Shown here piece by piece: positions 32,016 through 41,315 of a stretch of DNA of 64,000 nucleotides; the stretch's first letter is position 1; each line of letters starts with the position of its first letter. The stretch is from Actinernus sp. WN-2022 (Eukaryota; Cnidaria; Anthozoa; Actiniaria; Actinernidae): contig JAOWCC010000655.1 of the NCBI GenBank assembly GCA_030867875.1, forward strand, positions 7,231,083 through 7,295,082. Direction: 5' to 3'. Made by a program: the position numbers and the translations under genes. A model generated the notes under the pieces. That model worked only from the letters and a program-made list of their open reading frames with translations, had not been told where the DNA came from and made no database searches.

Positions 32016-32083
32016 TTATAAATGCAAGGGATGTATGAGAAAAGTTCCCGGGAACTTTTCTCATACATCCCTTGCATTTATAA
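32016..32083. repeat. Perfect 68-bp palindrome without spacer
   Basis: Left half TTATAAATGCAAGGGATGTA plus TGAGAAAAGTTCCC is followed immediately by its exact inverse, centred on CCCGGG (32047-32052). Zero mismatches and zero loop by eye. Confidence 0.95.
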
Positions 32084-32955
32084 CGAGCAATTCAATACAA
32101 TTCAACGATATTTTGTTGTTTCTAGCTTATTATTTTCTCCAAGGAATTCATTCACCTTGGCTTCAGCCAAACATACTAAATATCCCTATAATGATTTAGA
32201 ACCTTTTCTCCGTCTTGGTACTCGCCCAAAATCTACCTAAAAAGAGCTACATCAGTGAACATTTTGCGAAAACCTCGTCAAGTATGAAATAAGACACTTA
32301 AATACCTCGAACGTCGGCAATAAGCCATTGCCTCCGTTCTCGGTATTTAACTCTTACTTGTGTGTTGAGAATGGAGGGCGGGGGGGGTGATTTAGTTGGG
32401 AAAATGAGGTGGGGTGGGGGGGGGGGGGTGAAAATGTAAAAGCAGTTTCGGGGGATCAGTTATTTTACAATATAACTGCGCGGTTTCAATTCTCGTTTTC
32501 TGATTCGCTGATATACTATTGGAAATAAGAGGGCATACCACAGTAGATTACGTGATCGCTCGCCAGTCACCTTTCTCCCACAAGACTTCCTTCTCCTCTT
32601 CTTGAAATTCGCTTAAGGCAAAATAGCTGGAAGAAATATTTTGCACATAAGTAATATTTATCTGGACCTCAACGCGTATTTAAAATATAAATTTAATTTT
32701 TTTCTTAAATATCCGTCAGAATACTTTCTGGCACTCTGATTATCGCGCCGTATATTGTAGTGAACTTCTTGACATGAACATATTGAAAGTATCCTCAGGA
32801 TTAGGTATCTTAAGAGTTCGCCCGTTTGTTTGCTGCGATAGTCTTGCAAACGATTGACCCGCTTAACGCCTCGCTTCGATGTACTGAAGTAGCGCCTTTG
32901 AAACTACAACGCATCCACGCTCTAGAAATACCAATGATCCAACACGTTCTCCCTT
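32084..32955. other. Stretch with a G-rich block, no genes
   Basis: G-rich runs at 32380-32428 (GGCGGGGGGGG, then a long G run). Otherwise nothing recognised. Confidence 0.5.
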
Positions 32956-33815
32956 ACATTGACTAATATCATCAATTGTCAAAATGGCTAGAATTGATTA
33001 TAATCCTCAATAGAGGTCTTGCACTACCACGTGATGGCAGCCATGTTGGTGGCCAGAACAATGAGATTTGTTCAATCATGTGAAAAATTAAATCTCAAAG
33101 GAATAAAATTCTATTGTTCTGGCCACCAACATGGCTGCCATCACGTGGTGGTGCAAAACCTCTATTTAACCTCGAGGTTAAAACCAGTCAAGGATGAAGA
33201 TAAACAATTGTCAAATTCCGAACGGCGGTAGACGCGCTTAGTGTAGTGGTCAGGACGTATGTACTACCAAGCACTACACGCAAACGGCTACGAGTTTGAG
33301 CCAGAGTAGGAACGCTAAAAAAAAAAACATTATTCTCTCGTTTACCTTCCTTTCTTGTTTACCTGTGAACCCTAGCTCTAGGTTAGTGAGAACCAGTCGT
33401 TTACCCGTGAACTCGTCCGATGGTTAGGGTTCGGTTTGTAGTTCGGGTTAGGGTTTGTCTTAGAATAATGATTATAATCAATTCTAGCCATTTTGACAAT
33501 TGATGATATTAGTCAATCTAAGGGAGATGACGCGTTGAATAATCAGTACATGGCAAACACGCTTGAAATAACGATTATTGTTAATTCTAAGACAAATCCT
33601 AACCCGAACCACAAACCTAACCATCGGACGGGTAAACGACGGGTTCTCACTCACCTAGAGCTAGGGTTCACAGGTAAACAAGACAAGGAAAACCATTTTT
33701 TTGCGCTCGTACTTTGACTCGACCGTTTGCGTGTATTGCTTGATAGTGTAGAGCACTACGCTAAGCGCGTCTACCGCCGTTCGAAATGTGTGTTTATATT
33801 TATCCTTGACTGGTT
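32956..33815. mobile_element. Nested fold-back complex
   Basis: Three inverted pairs. (1) TGACTAATATCATCAATTGT near 32961 with its inverse ending near 33515. (2) AATAGAGGTCTTGCACTACC (33011) with GGTGGTGCAAAACCTCTATT (33147-33166), enclosing CCATGTTGGTGGCCAGAACA and its inverse. (3) AACCAGTCAAGGATGAAGAT (33181), CGAACGGCGGTAGACGCGCT and GAACCCTAGCTCTAGGT with inverses at 33600-33815. The pairs interlock, so at least two elements inserted into one another. Confidence 0.75.
33222..33320 (+). repeat. tRNA-like SINE-type segment
   Basis: GCGGTAGACGCGCTTAGTGT plus AGTGGTCAGG resembles a pol III A box, and GGCTACGAGTTTGAGCC weakly resembles a B box. Copies: inverted at 33715-33780 and direct at 44720-44810 (GGTTACGAGTTCGAGATC). 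No full cloverleaf. Confidence 0.35.
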
Positions 33816-33984
33816 AAGAATGTGTTATTGTTTAATTTGCGTTCTAGAATTAGCGATTATTGGTAATTCTAGAGCGAGGATATGTTGGATTATCATAGGG
33901 TACGGAGATCAATTGTGTTTATAGTTGTCACTTTGTTTTTACTTATTCCCCCCGCATCGAGCCGAGTCGCCATGACTGATGGAC

Positions 33985-34065
33985 AGGTTACTCAGCTGGG
34001 ACTTGCACCCAGTCCTCACGGCTCACTGCCGCGCGTGCGCTGTAACACCACTGAGTAGGGTTTTT
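33985..34065 (-). repeat. tRNA-like SINE-type segment, minus strand
   Basis: Minus-strand reading has ACTCAGTGGTGTTACAGCGC (A-box like) and GACTGGGTGCAAGTCCCAGC (B-box and T-arm like hairpin). Suggests a tRNA-derived SINE head, not a functional tRNA. Confidence 0.4.
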
Positions 34066-34320
34066 TGGTGTGTGCATGGCGGCTCGTAAAGACATTCCAA
34101 TTGAATAAAAACAATTGCTGCCAAACAATAACCCAGGTTTAACGATCATGAGCAGTCGAACAAATCCTTTGTTTTATATGGCGGGCTACTTATTGTTTAA
34201 CATCTCACTGCCCGCAAAATAAACAAAGGGTTTATAGAACTGCGCATGATCCTGAAAATGGGTACATCTAAGACCAACATTAAAATATACAAGGCCAAAC
34301 ACAAAACAAGAGACAACGAG

Positions 34321-35300
34321 AAACGATAGTGGTGAAAACCCGCGTAATTCGGATGCCAAATAGATACGATTGTGGTGAAAACCCGCGTAATTCGGATGCC
34401 AAATAGATACGATTGTGGTGAAAACCTGCGTAATTCGGATGCCAAATAGAAACTATTGTGGTGAAAACCCGCGTAATTCGGATGCCAAATAGATACGATT
34501 GTGGTGAAAACCCGCGTAATTCGGATGCCAAATAGATACGATTGTGGTGAAAACCCGCGTAATTCGGATGCCAAATAGATACGATTGTGGTGAAAACCCG
34601 CGTAATTCGGATGCCAAATAGAAACGATTGTGGTGAAAACCCGCGTAATTCGGATGCCAAATAGATACGATTGTGGTGAAAACCTGCGTAATTCGGATGC
34701 CAAATAGAAACGAGTGGTGAAAACCCGCGTAATTCGGAAGCCAAATAGAAACGAGTGGTAAAAACCCGCGTAATTCGGAAGCCAAATAGATACGATTGTG
34801 GTGAAAACCCGCGTAATTCGGAAGCCAAATAGATACGATTGTGGTGAAAACCCGCGTAATTCGGATGCCAAATAGATACGATTGTGGTGAAAACCTGCGT
34901 AATTCGGATGCCAAATAGAAACGATTGTGGTGAAAACCTGCGTAATTCGGATGCCAAATAGATACGATTGTGGTGAAAACCCGCGTAATTCGGATGCCAA
35001 ATAGATACGATTGTGGTGAAAACCTGCGTAATTCGGATGCCAAATAGAAACGATTGTGGTGAAAACCTGCGTAATTCGGATGCCAAATAGATACGATTGT
35101 GGTGAAAACCCGCGTAATTCGGATGCCAAATAGATACGATTGTGGTGAAAACCAGCGTAATTCGGATGCCAAATAGATACGATTGTGGTGAAAACCTGCG
35201 TAATTCGGATGCCAAATAGATACGATTGTGGTGAAAACCTGCGTAATTCGGATGCCAAATAGAAACGATTGTGGTGAAAACGCCGTAAACCTGCGTAATT
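34321..35300. repeat. 43-bp satellite array, about 23 copies
   Basis: The unit GTGGTGAAAACCCGCGTAAT plus TCGGATGCCAAATAGATACGATT is repeated with point variants (CCCGCG/CCTGCG, GATAC/GAAAC, GGATG/GGAAG) and two shortened 39-bp units near 34710-34760. As 43 is not a multiple of 3 and the minus strand lacks stops, all three minus frames stay open for hundreds of codons; I treat these as artefacts. At 35280-35320 the array passes directly into the next composite array. Confidence 0.95.
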
Positions 35301-35541
35301 CGAGAAAAGAGTCGAAAATCCGAGAAAAGTCATAGAAAACCCGAGTAGAGAATCGTAGAAAAACGGAGTAGAGTCGAGGAAACTGAACCGAGATGTAGGT
35401 CGAGCAAAACCGAGAACGGAGGAGTCGTAGAAAACCCTAAAGGAAAATCACAAATTTATTAGTTGTAGAAAAATCAAAAGAAAATCACAAACCAGTAAAA
35501 CTATTTCTGCGAATTTTATTTATTGCGCAACACGTACAGAT

Positions 35542-35673
35542 TTACCCTGCGAGCAGACCCTTATTTTCTTTGGTGTTTGGTTCTCCCTTCCTCTGAGAGC
35601 GAAGAAAATGTTTTCTTCGCTCTCAGACGGGAGAACCGAAAACCAAAGAAAATAAGAGTCTACTCGCAGAGTA
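35542..35673. mobile_element. 132-bp MITE with 8-bp target duplication, inside spacer 1
   Basis: GTACAGAT flanks both sides (35534-35541 and 35674-35681). The arms, from CTGCGAGCAGACCCTTATTT on the left and its inverse ending CTACTCGCAGAGTA, meet at GAAGAAAATGTTTTCTTC. Other spacers lack the insertion and give the empty site. An 8-bp duplication fits hAT-type mobilisation (inference). Confidence 0.85.
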
Positions 35674-36557
35674 GTACAGATCACATTAGTGAACACAAAC
35701 GACACCACCCTGAAAGATTTTAAAAAGTTATGTTAGTATAGTGGTACATAAAAGTGTCTTAGAAAACACCAACCGAGAGCCGTAGAAAACACAGAAAGTG
35801 AGCCGTTGAAAACCCGGCCAACCGAGAGCAGTAGAAAACATTGAAAGTCAGTCGTAGAACACACCAACCGAGAGCCGTAAAAAAACACCAAAAAAGAGTT
35901 AAATTTAAAAGTAAAACTAATAAAATTGGTTCTGCGGATTTTATTTATTGCGCAACACGTCCAGTTCACATCAGTGAACACAAACGACAAACACGCTAAA
36001 GATAAAGAAAGGTATATGTTAGTATTCTGGTACATAAAAGTGTCTTAGAAAACACCAACGGAGAGTCGTAGAAAACCCCAAAAGCGAGTCGTAGAAAACA
36101 ACGAAAGCGAGTCGTAGAAAACAACGAAAGCGAGTCGTAGAAAACAACGAAAGCGAGTCGTAGAAAACAACGAAAGCGAGTCGTAGAAAACAACGAAAGC
36201 GAGTCGTAGAAAACAACGAAAGCGAGTCGTAGAAAACAACGAAAGCGAGTCGTAGAAAACAACGAAAGCGAGTCGTAGAAAACAACGAAAGCGAGTCGTA
36301 GAAAACAACAACCGAGAGCCGTAAAAAAAACAAAAAAGAGTTAAATTTAAAAGTAAAACTAATAAAATTGGTTCTGCGTATTTTATTTATAGCGCAACAC
36401 GTCCAGTTCACATCAGTGAACACAAACGACAAACACGCTAAAGATAAAGAAAGGTATATGTTAGTATTCTGGTGCCTAAAAGTATCGTAGAAAACACCAA
36501 TACTAATTACTCTCCTAGTCTATAGACCCTGTATATTATTTCGAAATGTTCTATGAC

Positions 36558-36659
36558 GGTTAGATAATGAACACTCGAGTTCTATGTGATTTAGAGTGCC
36601 TCGCATTTAATGCTCGGCAGTCTAAATCACATAGAACTCCAGTGTTCATTATCTAACCC
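36558..36659. repeat. Palindrome, GGTTAGATAATGAACACTCG arms
   Basis: Arms of about 48 bp (GGTTAGATAATGAACACT, TTCTATGTGATTTAGAGTGC) mirrored by ATAGAACTCCAGTGTTCATT and ATCTAACC. A longer version is at 37420-37562, with the same flanks. Confidence 0.8.
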
Positions 36660-37203
36660 TTACTTAAAACACCAAAACTGCGAGTCGTAGAAAACACCGA
36701 AAGTGAGTCGTAGAAAACACCGAAAGTGAGTCGTAGAAAAAAACACCGAAAGTGAGTCGTAGAAAACAACAACGGAGAGTCGTAGAAAACCCCAACGGAG
36801 AGCCGTAGAAAACACCGAAAGTGAGCCGTAGAAAACACCGAAAGTGAGCCGTAACAACACCAACCGAGAGCCGTAGAAAACACCAACCGAGATCGAGTCG
36901 AAGAAAATCAAAAGGAAAACAATATAAAATTGGTTCTGCGTATTGTTTATTGCGCAACGCGTACCGTTCACATCAGTGAACACAAACGACAAACGCCCTG
37001 AAAGAAAGAAATATTTTTTTGTTAGTACATGTATACTGGTACCTAAAAGCGAGTCGTGGAAAACCCAAAAAGCGAGTCGTGGAAAACCCTAAAAGAAAAT
37101 CACGAAAATTAGTTGTAGAAAAATGGTGCCTAAAAGAGTCTCAGAACATGATCACACCCACTCGACCAATCAGCGTTCCCCATTTCAGCTGTCTAAATCC
37201 CAT

Positions 37204-37310
37204 AGTTAAGTAATTAGTATTCTCTATATAGAGAATACTAACAAGGCTATGAAACATTAGAAAACAATAGCCTTATTAGTATTCTCTATAGAGAATACTA
37301 ATTACTCTCC
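37204..37310. repeat. Paired ATTAGTATTCTCTATATAGA palindromes
   Basis: TTAGTATTCTCTATATAGAG plus AATACTAA (37212) and TTAGTATTCTCTATAGAGAA plus TACTAA (37278) enclose AAGGCTAT and its inverse ATAGCCTT, making a larger hairpin. Confidence 0.75.
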
Positions 37311-37419
37311 CAGTCTATAGACCCTGTATATTATTTCGAAATGTTCAGAGTTACTTTCTTACAGTAGTTGCTAATAATTTCAGAAGAAAGTCTCGTGGAT
37401 GTGACCAAATTCTATGACG

Positions 37420-37562
37420 GTTAGATAATAAACACTCGAGTTCTATGTGATTTAGAGTGCCTCGCATTTTAGATAGAAAACCACTCGCGCTAGCGCGCTC
37501 GTGGTTTTCTATCTAAATGCGAGGCACTCTAAATCACATGAACTTGAGTGTTCATTATCTAA
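37420..37562. repeat. 143-bp palindrome (long version)
   Basis: Arms of about 70 bp: GGTTAGATAATAAACACTCG to TTTAGATAGAAAACCACTCG, mirrored through the centre GCGCTAGCGCGC. Inside copy 36558 only the outer part remains. Confidence 0.85.
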
Positions 37563-38710
37563 CCCTTACTTAAAACACCAAAACTGCGAGTCGTAGAAAA
37601 CACGAACGGAGAGTCGTAGAAAACAGCGAAAGTGAGTCGTAGAAAACAGCGAAAGTGAGTCGTAGAAAACACGAACGGAGAGTCGTAGAAAACACCGAAA
37701 GTGAGTCGTAGAAAACACCAAAGGAGAGTCGTAGAAAACACCGAAAGCGAGTCGTAGAAAACACAGAAAGCTAGTCGTAGAAAACACCGAAAGCGAGTCG
37801 TAGAAAACACCAACGGAGAATCGTAGGAAACACCGAAAGTGAGTCGTAGAAAACACCAACGGAGAGTCGTAGAAAACACCAACGGAGAGCCGTAGAAAAC
37901 ACCAACCGAGAGCCGTAGAAAACACCAACCGAGAGCCGTAGAAAACACCAACCGAGAGCCGTAGAAAACACCAACCGAGGTCGAGTCGTAGAAAATCAAA
38001 AGGAAAACAATATAAAATTGGTTCTGCGTATTATATTTATTGCGCAACGCGTACCGTTCACATCAGTGAACAAACAACAAACACCCTGAAAGAAAGAAAG
38101 TAGTTATGTTAGTACATGTGTACTGGTACCTAAAAGAGAGTCGTATAGAAAACCCCAAAAGCGAGTCGTATAGAAAACCCCAAAAGCGAGTCGTATAGAA
38201 AACCCCAAAAGCGAGTCGTATAGAAAACCCCAAAAGCGAGTCGTATAGAAAACCCCAAAAGCGAGTCGTATAGAAAACTCGAGTCGTAGAACTGACACCA
38301 AAAGCTAGGCGTAGAACTGACACCAAAAGCTAGTCGTAGAAAATCAAAAGGAAAACACAAAAATAAAAAAATTGGTTCTGCCAATTTTTTTTCTTTCGCA
38401 ACAGGTTACTTCAGTGAACCGACACACGACAAATGCCCTTGAAAAAAGGCATTTTAGTATACTGGTATCACTATTTCTCCCTATCTGAACGATATCGAGG
38501 AAACCCATAGCAGGTTTATAAATTATCGAAAAGCCACAAATGTCTTGAAAAGGTGAGGTAATTTACCAAACTCAGCAGGACATTCGTACAAATTCAAAAG
38601 TACATAGAGATCCTAAAAGCCATGATCTTAACATGCGAGACGGATTCGTTAAAATCATGCTAGTTATGTACGCGTGTCTGTAAATATATGTAGGTGTGGC
38701 ACCACTCGGC

Positions 38711-38849
38711 TCAATCCCGGTTCCTGGAAACTACCCACCCACCCACCCACCCACCCAGCCCTCCCTTGGATATGCATCGTTCTATTGATGATTAACCATT
38801 AAAGGTGAGGTGTGGGGGAGGGTGGGGGTTTCCCAGAAACCGGGATTGT
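38711..38849. mobile_element. Small MITE, CAATCCCGGTTCCTGGAAA ends
   Basis: CAATCCCGGTTCCTGGAAAC at the left and GTTTCCCAGAAACCGGGATT at the right; (CCCA)n and GGGGGAGGGTGGGG strings inside are mirrored. A related inverted segment follows at 38880-38990. Confidence 0.7.
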
Positions 38850-38984
38850 CTTACGGGGCTTTCAATTATTAGAGTAGGGATCAATCACAGTTTCTGGGAA
38901 ATCCCCACCCCTCCCCCCCACCTCACCACCCACCCTAACTTAATGATTCATTAATAGAACGATGTATATCCAATGGCCTGGGAA

Positions 38985-39100
38985 TCAAAAAAGTCATGGG
39001 CAATAGACAGATTTAGCTTATAAATTTGTTGTCCCTGATCTGATATGGTCACCGACTTTTCCTCAAGTAATGTTTTCTTGTTTTTCTGTATCGGACCAAG
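38985..39100. repeat. Direct repeat flanking the last composite block (left)
   Basis: CCTGGGAATCAAAAAAGTCA through AAGTAATGTTTTCTTGTTTT and CTGTATCGGACCAAGAGG recur at 40676-40800 on the other side of the 39.1-40.6 kb block. Related to the element at 44126. Confidence 0.8.
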
Positions 39101-40675
39101 AGGCCGTAAAAAACACAGTGTCTTAAAAAATTAAAAGGAAAACAAAATATAAAATTGGTTCTGCGTATTTTATTTATTGCGCAACACGTGCAGTTCACAT
39201 CAGTGAACACAAACGACAAACACGCTAAAGATAAAGAAAGGTATGTTAGTATACTGGTGCCTGAAAGAGTCGTAGAAAATACCAACCAAGAGTCGTAGAA
39301 AATACCAACCGCGAAAGCCGTAGAAAACACCAACCGAGAAAGCCGTAGAAAACACCAACCGCGAAAGCCGTAGAAAACACCAACCGCGAAAGCCGTAGAA
39401 AACACCAACCGAGAGTCGTAGAAACACCAACCGAGAGTCGTAGAAAACACCAACCGAGAGTCGTAGAAACACCAACCGCGAAAGCCGTAGAAAACACCAA
39501 CCGAGAGTCGTAGAAACACCAACCGAGAGTCGTAGAAAACACCAACCGAGAGTCGTAGAAAACACCAACCGAGAGTCGTAGAAAACACCAACCGAGAGTC
39601 GTAGAAAACACCAACCGAGAGTCGTAGAAAACACCAACCGAGAGTCGTAGAAACACCAACCGAGAGTCGTAGAAACACCAACCGAGAGTCGTAGAAACAC
39701 CAACCGAGAGTCGTAGAAAACACCAACCGAGAGTCGTAGAAAACACCAACCGAGAGTCGTAGAAAACACCAACCGAGAGTCGTAGAAAACACCAACCGAG
39801 AGTCGTAGAAAACACCAACCGAGAGTCGTAGAAAACACCAACCGAGAGTCGTAGAAACACCAACCGAGAGTCGTAGAAACACCAACCGCGAAAGCCGTAG
39901 AAAACACCAACCGAGAGTCGTAGAAACACCAACCGAGAGTCGTAGAAAACACCAACCGAGAGTCGTAGAAAACACCAACCGAGAGTCGTAGAAAACACCA
40001 ACCGAGAGTCGTAGAAAACACCAACCGAGAGTCGTAGAAAACACCAACCGAGAGTCGTAGAAACACCAACCGCGAAAGCCGTAGAAAACACCAACCGAGA
40101 GTCGTAGAAAACACCAACCGAGAGTCGTAGAAAACACCAACCGAGAGTCGTAGAAACACCAACCGCGAAAGCCGTAGAAAACACCAACCGAGAGTCGTAG
40201 AAAACACCAACCGAGAGTCGTAGAAAACACCAACCGAGAGTCGTAGAAAACACCAACCGAGAGTCGTAGAAACACCAACCGCGAAAGCCGTAGAAAACAC
40301 CAACCGAGAGTCGTAGAAACACCAACCGAGAGTCGTAGAAAACACCAACCGAGAGTCGTAGAAACACCAACCGCGAAAGCCGTAGAGAACACCAACCGCG
40401 AAAGCCGTAGCGAACACCAACCGAGAGTCGTAGAAAATACCAACCGAGAGTCGTAGGAAACACCAAAAGTGTCTTAAAAAATTAAAAGGAAAACAATATA
40501 AAATTGGTTCTGCGTATTATATTTATTGCGCAACACGTACAGTTCACATCAGTGAACACAAACGACAAACACGCTAAAGATAAAGAAAGGTATGTTAGTA
40601 TACTGGTGTCTAAAAGAGCCGTAGAAAACACCAACCGAGAGCCACTGTAGACTTCAAAACCAAAAGAAATTCAAT

Positions 40676-40800
40676 TTCCTGGGAATCCAAAAATTCATGG
40701 GAAATAACTGATTTAGCTTGTACATGTTGTCCCGGATCTGATCACCTGACTTTTCCCTCAAGTAATGTTTTCTTGTTTATCTGTATCGGCCCAAGAGGAA
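40676..40800. repeat. Direct repeat flanking the last composite block (right)
   Basis: CCTGGGAATCCAAAAATTCA and CTGTATCGGCCCAAGAGG match 38985-39100. The pair suggests the array block entered, or grew within, a copy of this element. Confidence 0.8.
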
Positions 40801-41018
40801 GTGTACAATTTCTCTATAGTTGCAATCAAGGATTTCAAAGTGATTGGGAAATCCAATTAAAACTTGAATGGAGATTGGTCAGTAAGTATTGAATTCAGTG
40901 TCTATCGGCAGTTACAGTCACCAAATCAATTCAAAGTTCATTGTCAGAAAAAGTTCACACATCAACAAACCCATTTAACATATAGGCATCCGAAAGAGTG
41001 CGGGAGGTAATTAGTTTA

Positions 41019-41169
41019 GGTAATCAAATGGGGACGAGTGAAATTAGGGATAAATTTCACGCGTATTTCTCAAAATCAAAGTAATTTCCAGAGCCGCTTG
41101 AAATTACGCAGATTTTGACAAACACAAGTGAAATTTATTCCTAATTTCACGAATCACTATTTGATAACC
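41019..41169. mobile_element. Palindromic MITE, GGTAATCAAATGG ends
   Basis: GGTAATCAAAT and GTGAAATTAGGGATAAATTT are mirrored by AAATTTATTCCTAATTTCAC and ATTTGATAACC. About 150 bp. Confidence 0.75.
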
Positions 41170-41315
41170 AATAATGTTATGGAGGGCAAATTACGATCCA
41201 GAAATATATTTTTTAAGCGCGCGTAGCTAGGCGGCGTTTGAAATTTCACAAATTACAAATTACGCGTGAAATTTCAAGTTGAAATTAGAGATAATTTGTC
41301 CTCTATGGTATTAAT
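41170..41315. mobile_element. Adjacent palindromic MITE
   Basis: AATAATGTTATGGAGGGCAA at the left, inverse AATTTGTCCTCTATGGTATT at the right; the interior repeats TTGAAATTTCA. Immediately abuts the previous element. Confidence 0.6.

Larger units (their letters stand above)
35301..40640. repeat. Composite array: 150-bp spacers alternating with 21-25-bp minisatellites
   Basis: The short unit ACCAACCGAGAGTCGTAGAA plus AAC (23 bp, with 21-, 22- and 25-bp variants) forms blocks at about 35755-35880, 36050-36320, 36670-36900, 37570-37990, 38130-38340, 39255-40465 and 40610-40650. They are separated by a spacer with TTGGTTCTGCGTATTTTATT, then TATTGCGCAACACGTACAG, the hairpin GTTCACATCAGTGAAC, ACAAACGACAAACACGC and TTAGTATACTGGTGCCTAA. 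Eight spacers are seen, ending near 35755, 36045, 36485, 37050, 38135, 38470, 39260 and 40615. The minus-strand frames (Phe-Leu-Arg-Leu-Ser-Val-Gly repeats) are artefacts. Confidence 0.9.

Noticed and set aside
34197..35333. Open frames of 378, 311 and 239 residues on the minus strand
   Set aside because: All three frames are open across the same 43-bp satellite and give the same peptide in rotating frames. A repeat artefact.
39049..40466. Three overlapping open frames of over 400 residues
   Set aside because: They lie wholly in the 21-25-bp minisatellite; units without stop codons explain them. No ATG context, splice sites or known domain.
35301..40640. CRISPR-like alternation of repeats and spacers
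   Set aside because: The 'spacers' are copies of each other and the short units vary in length; an animal satellite-type structure.
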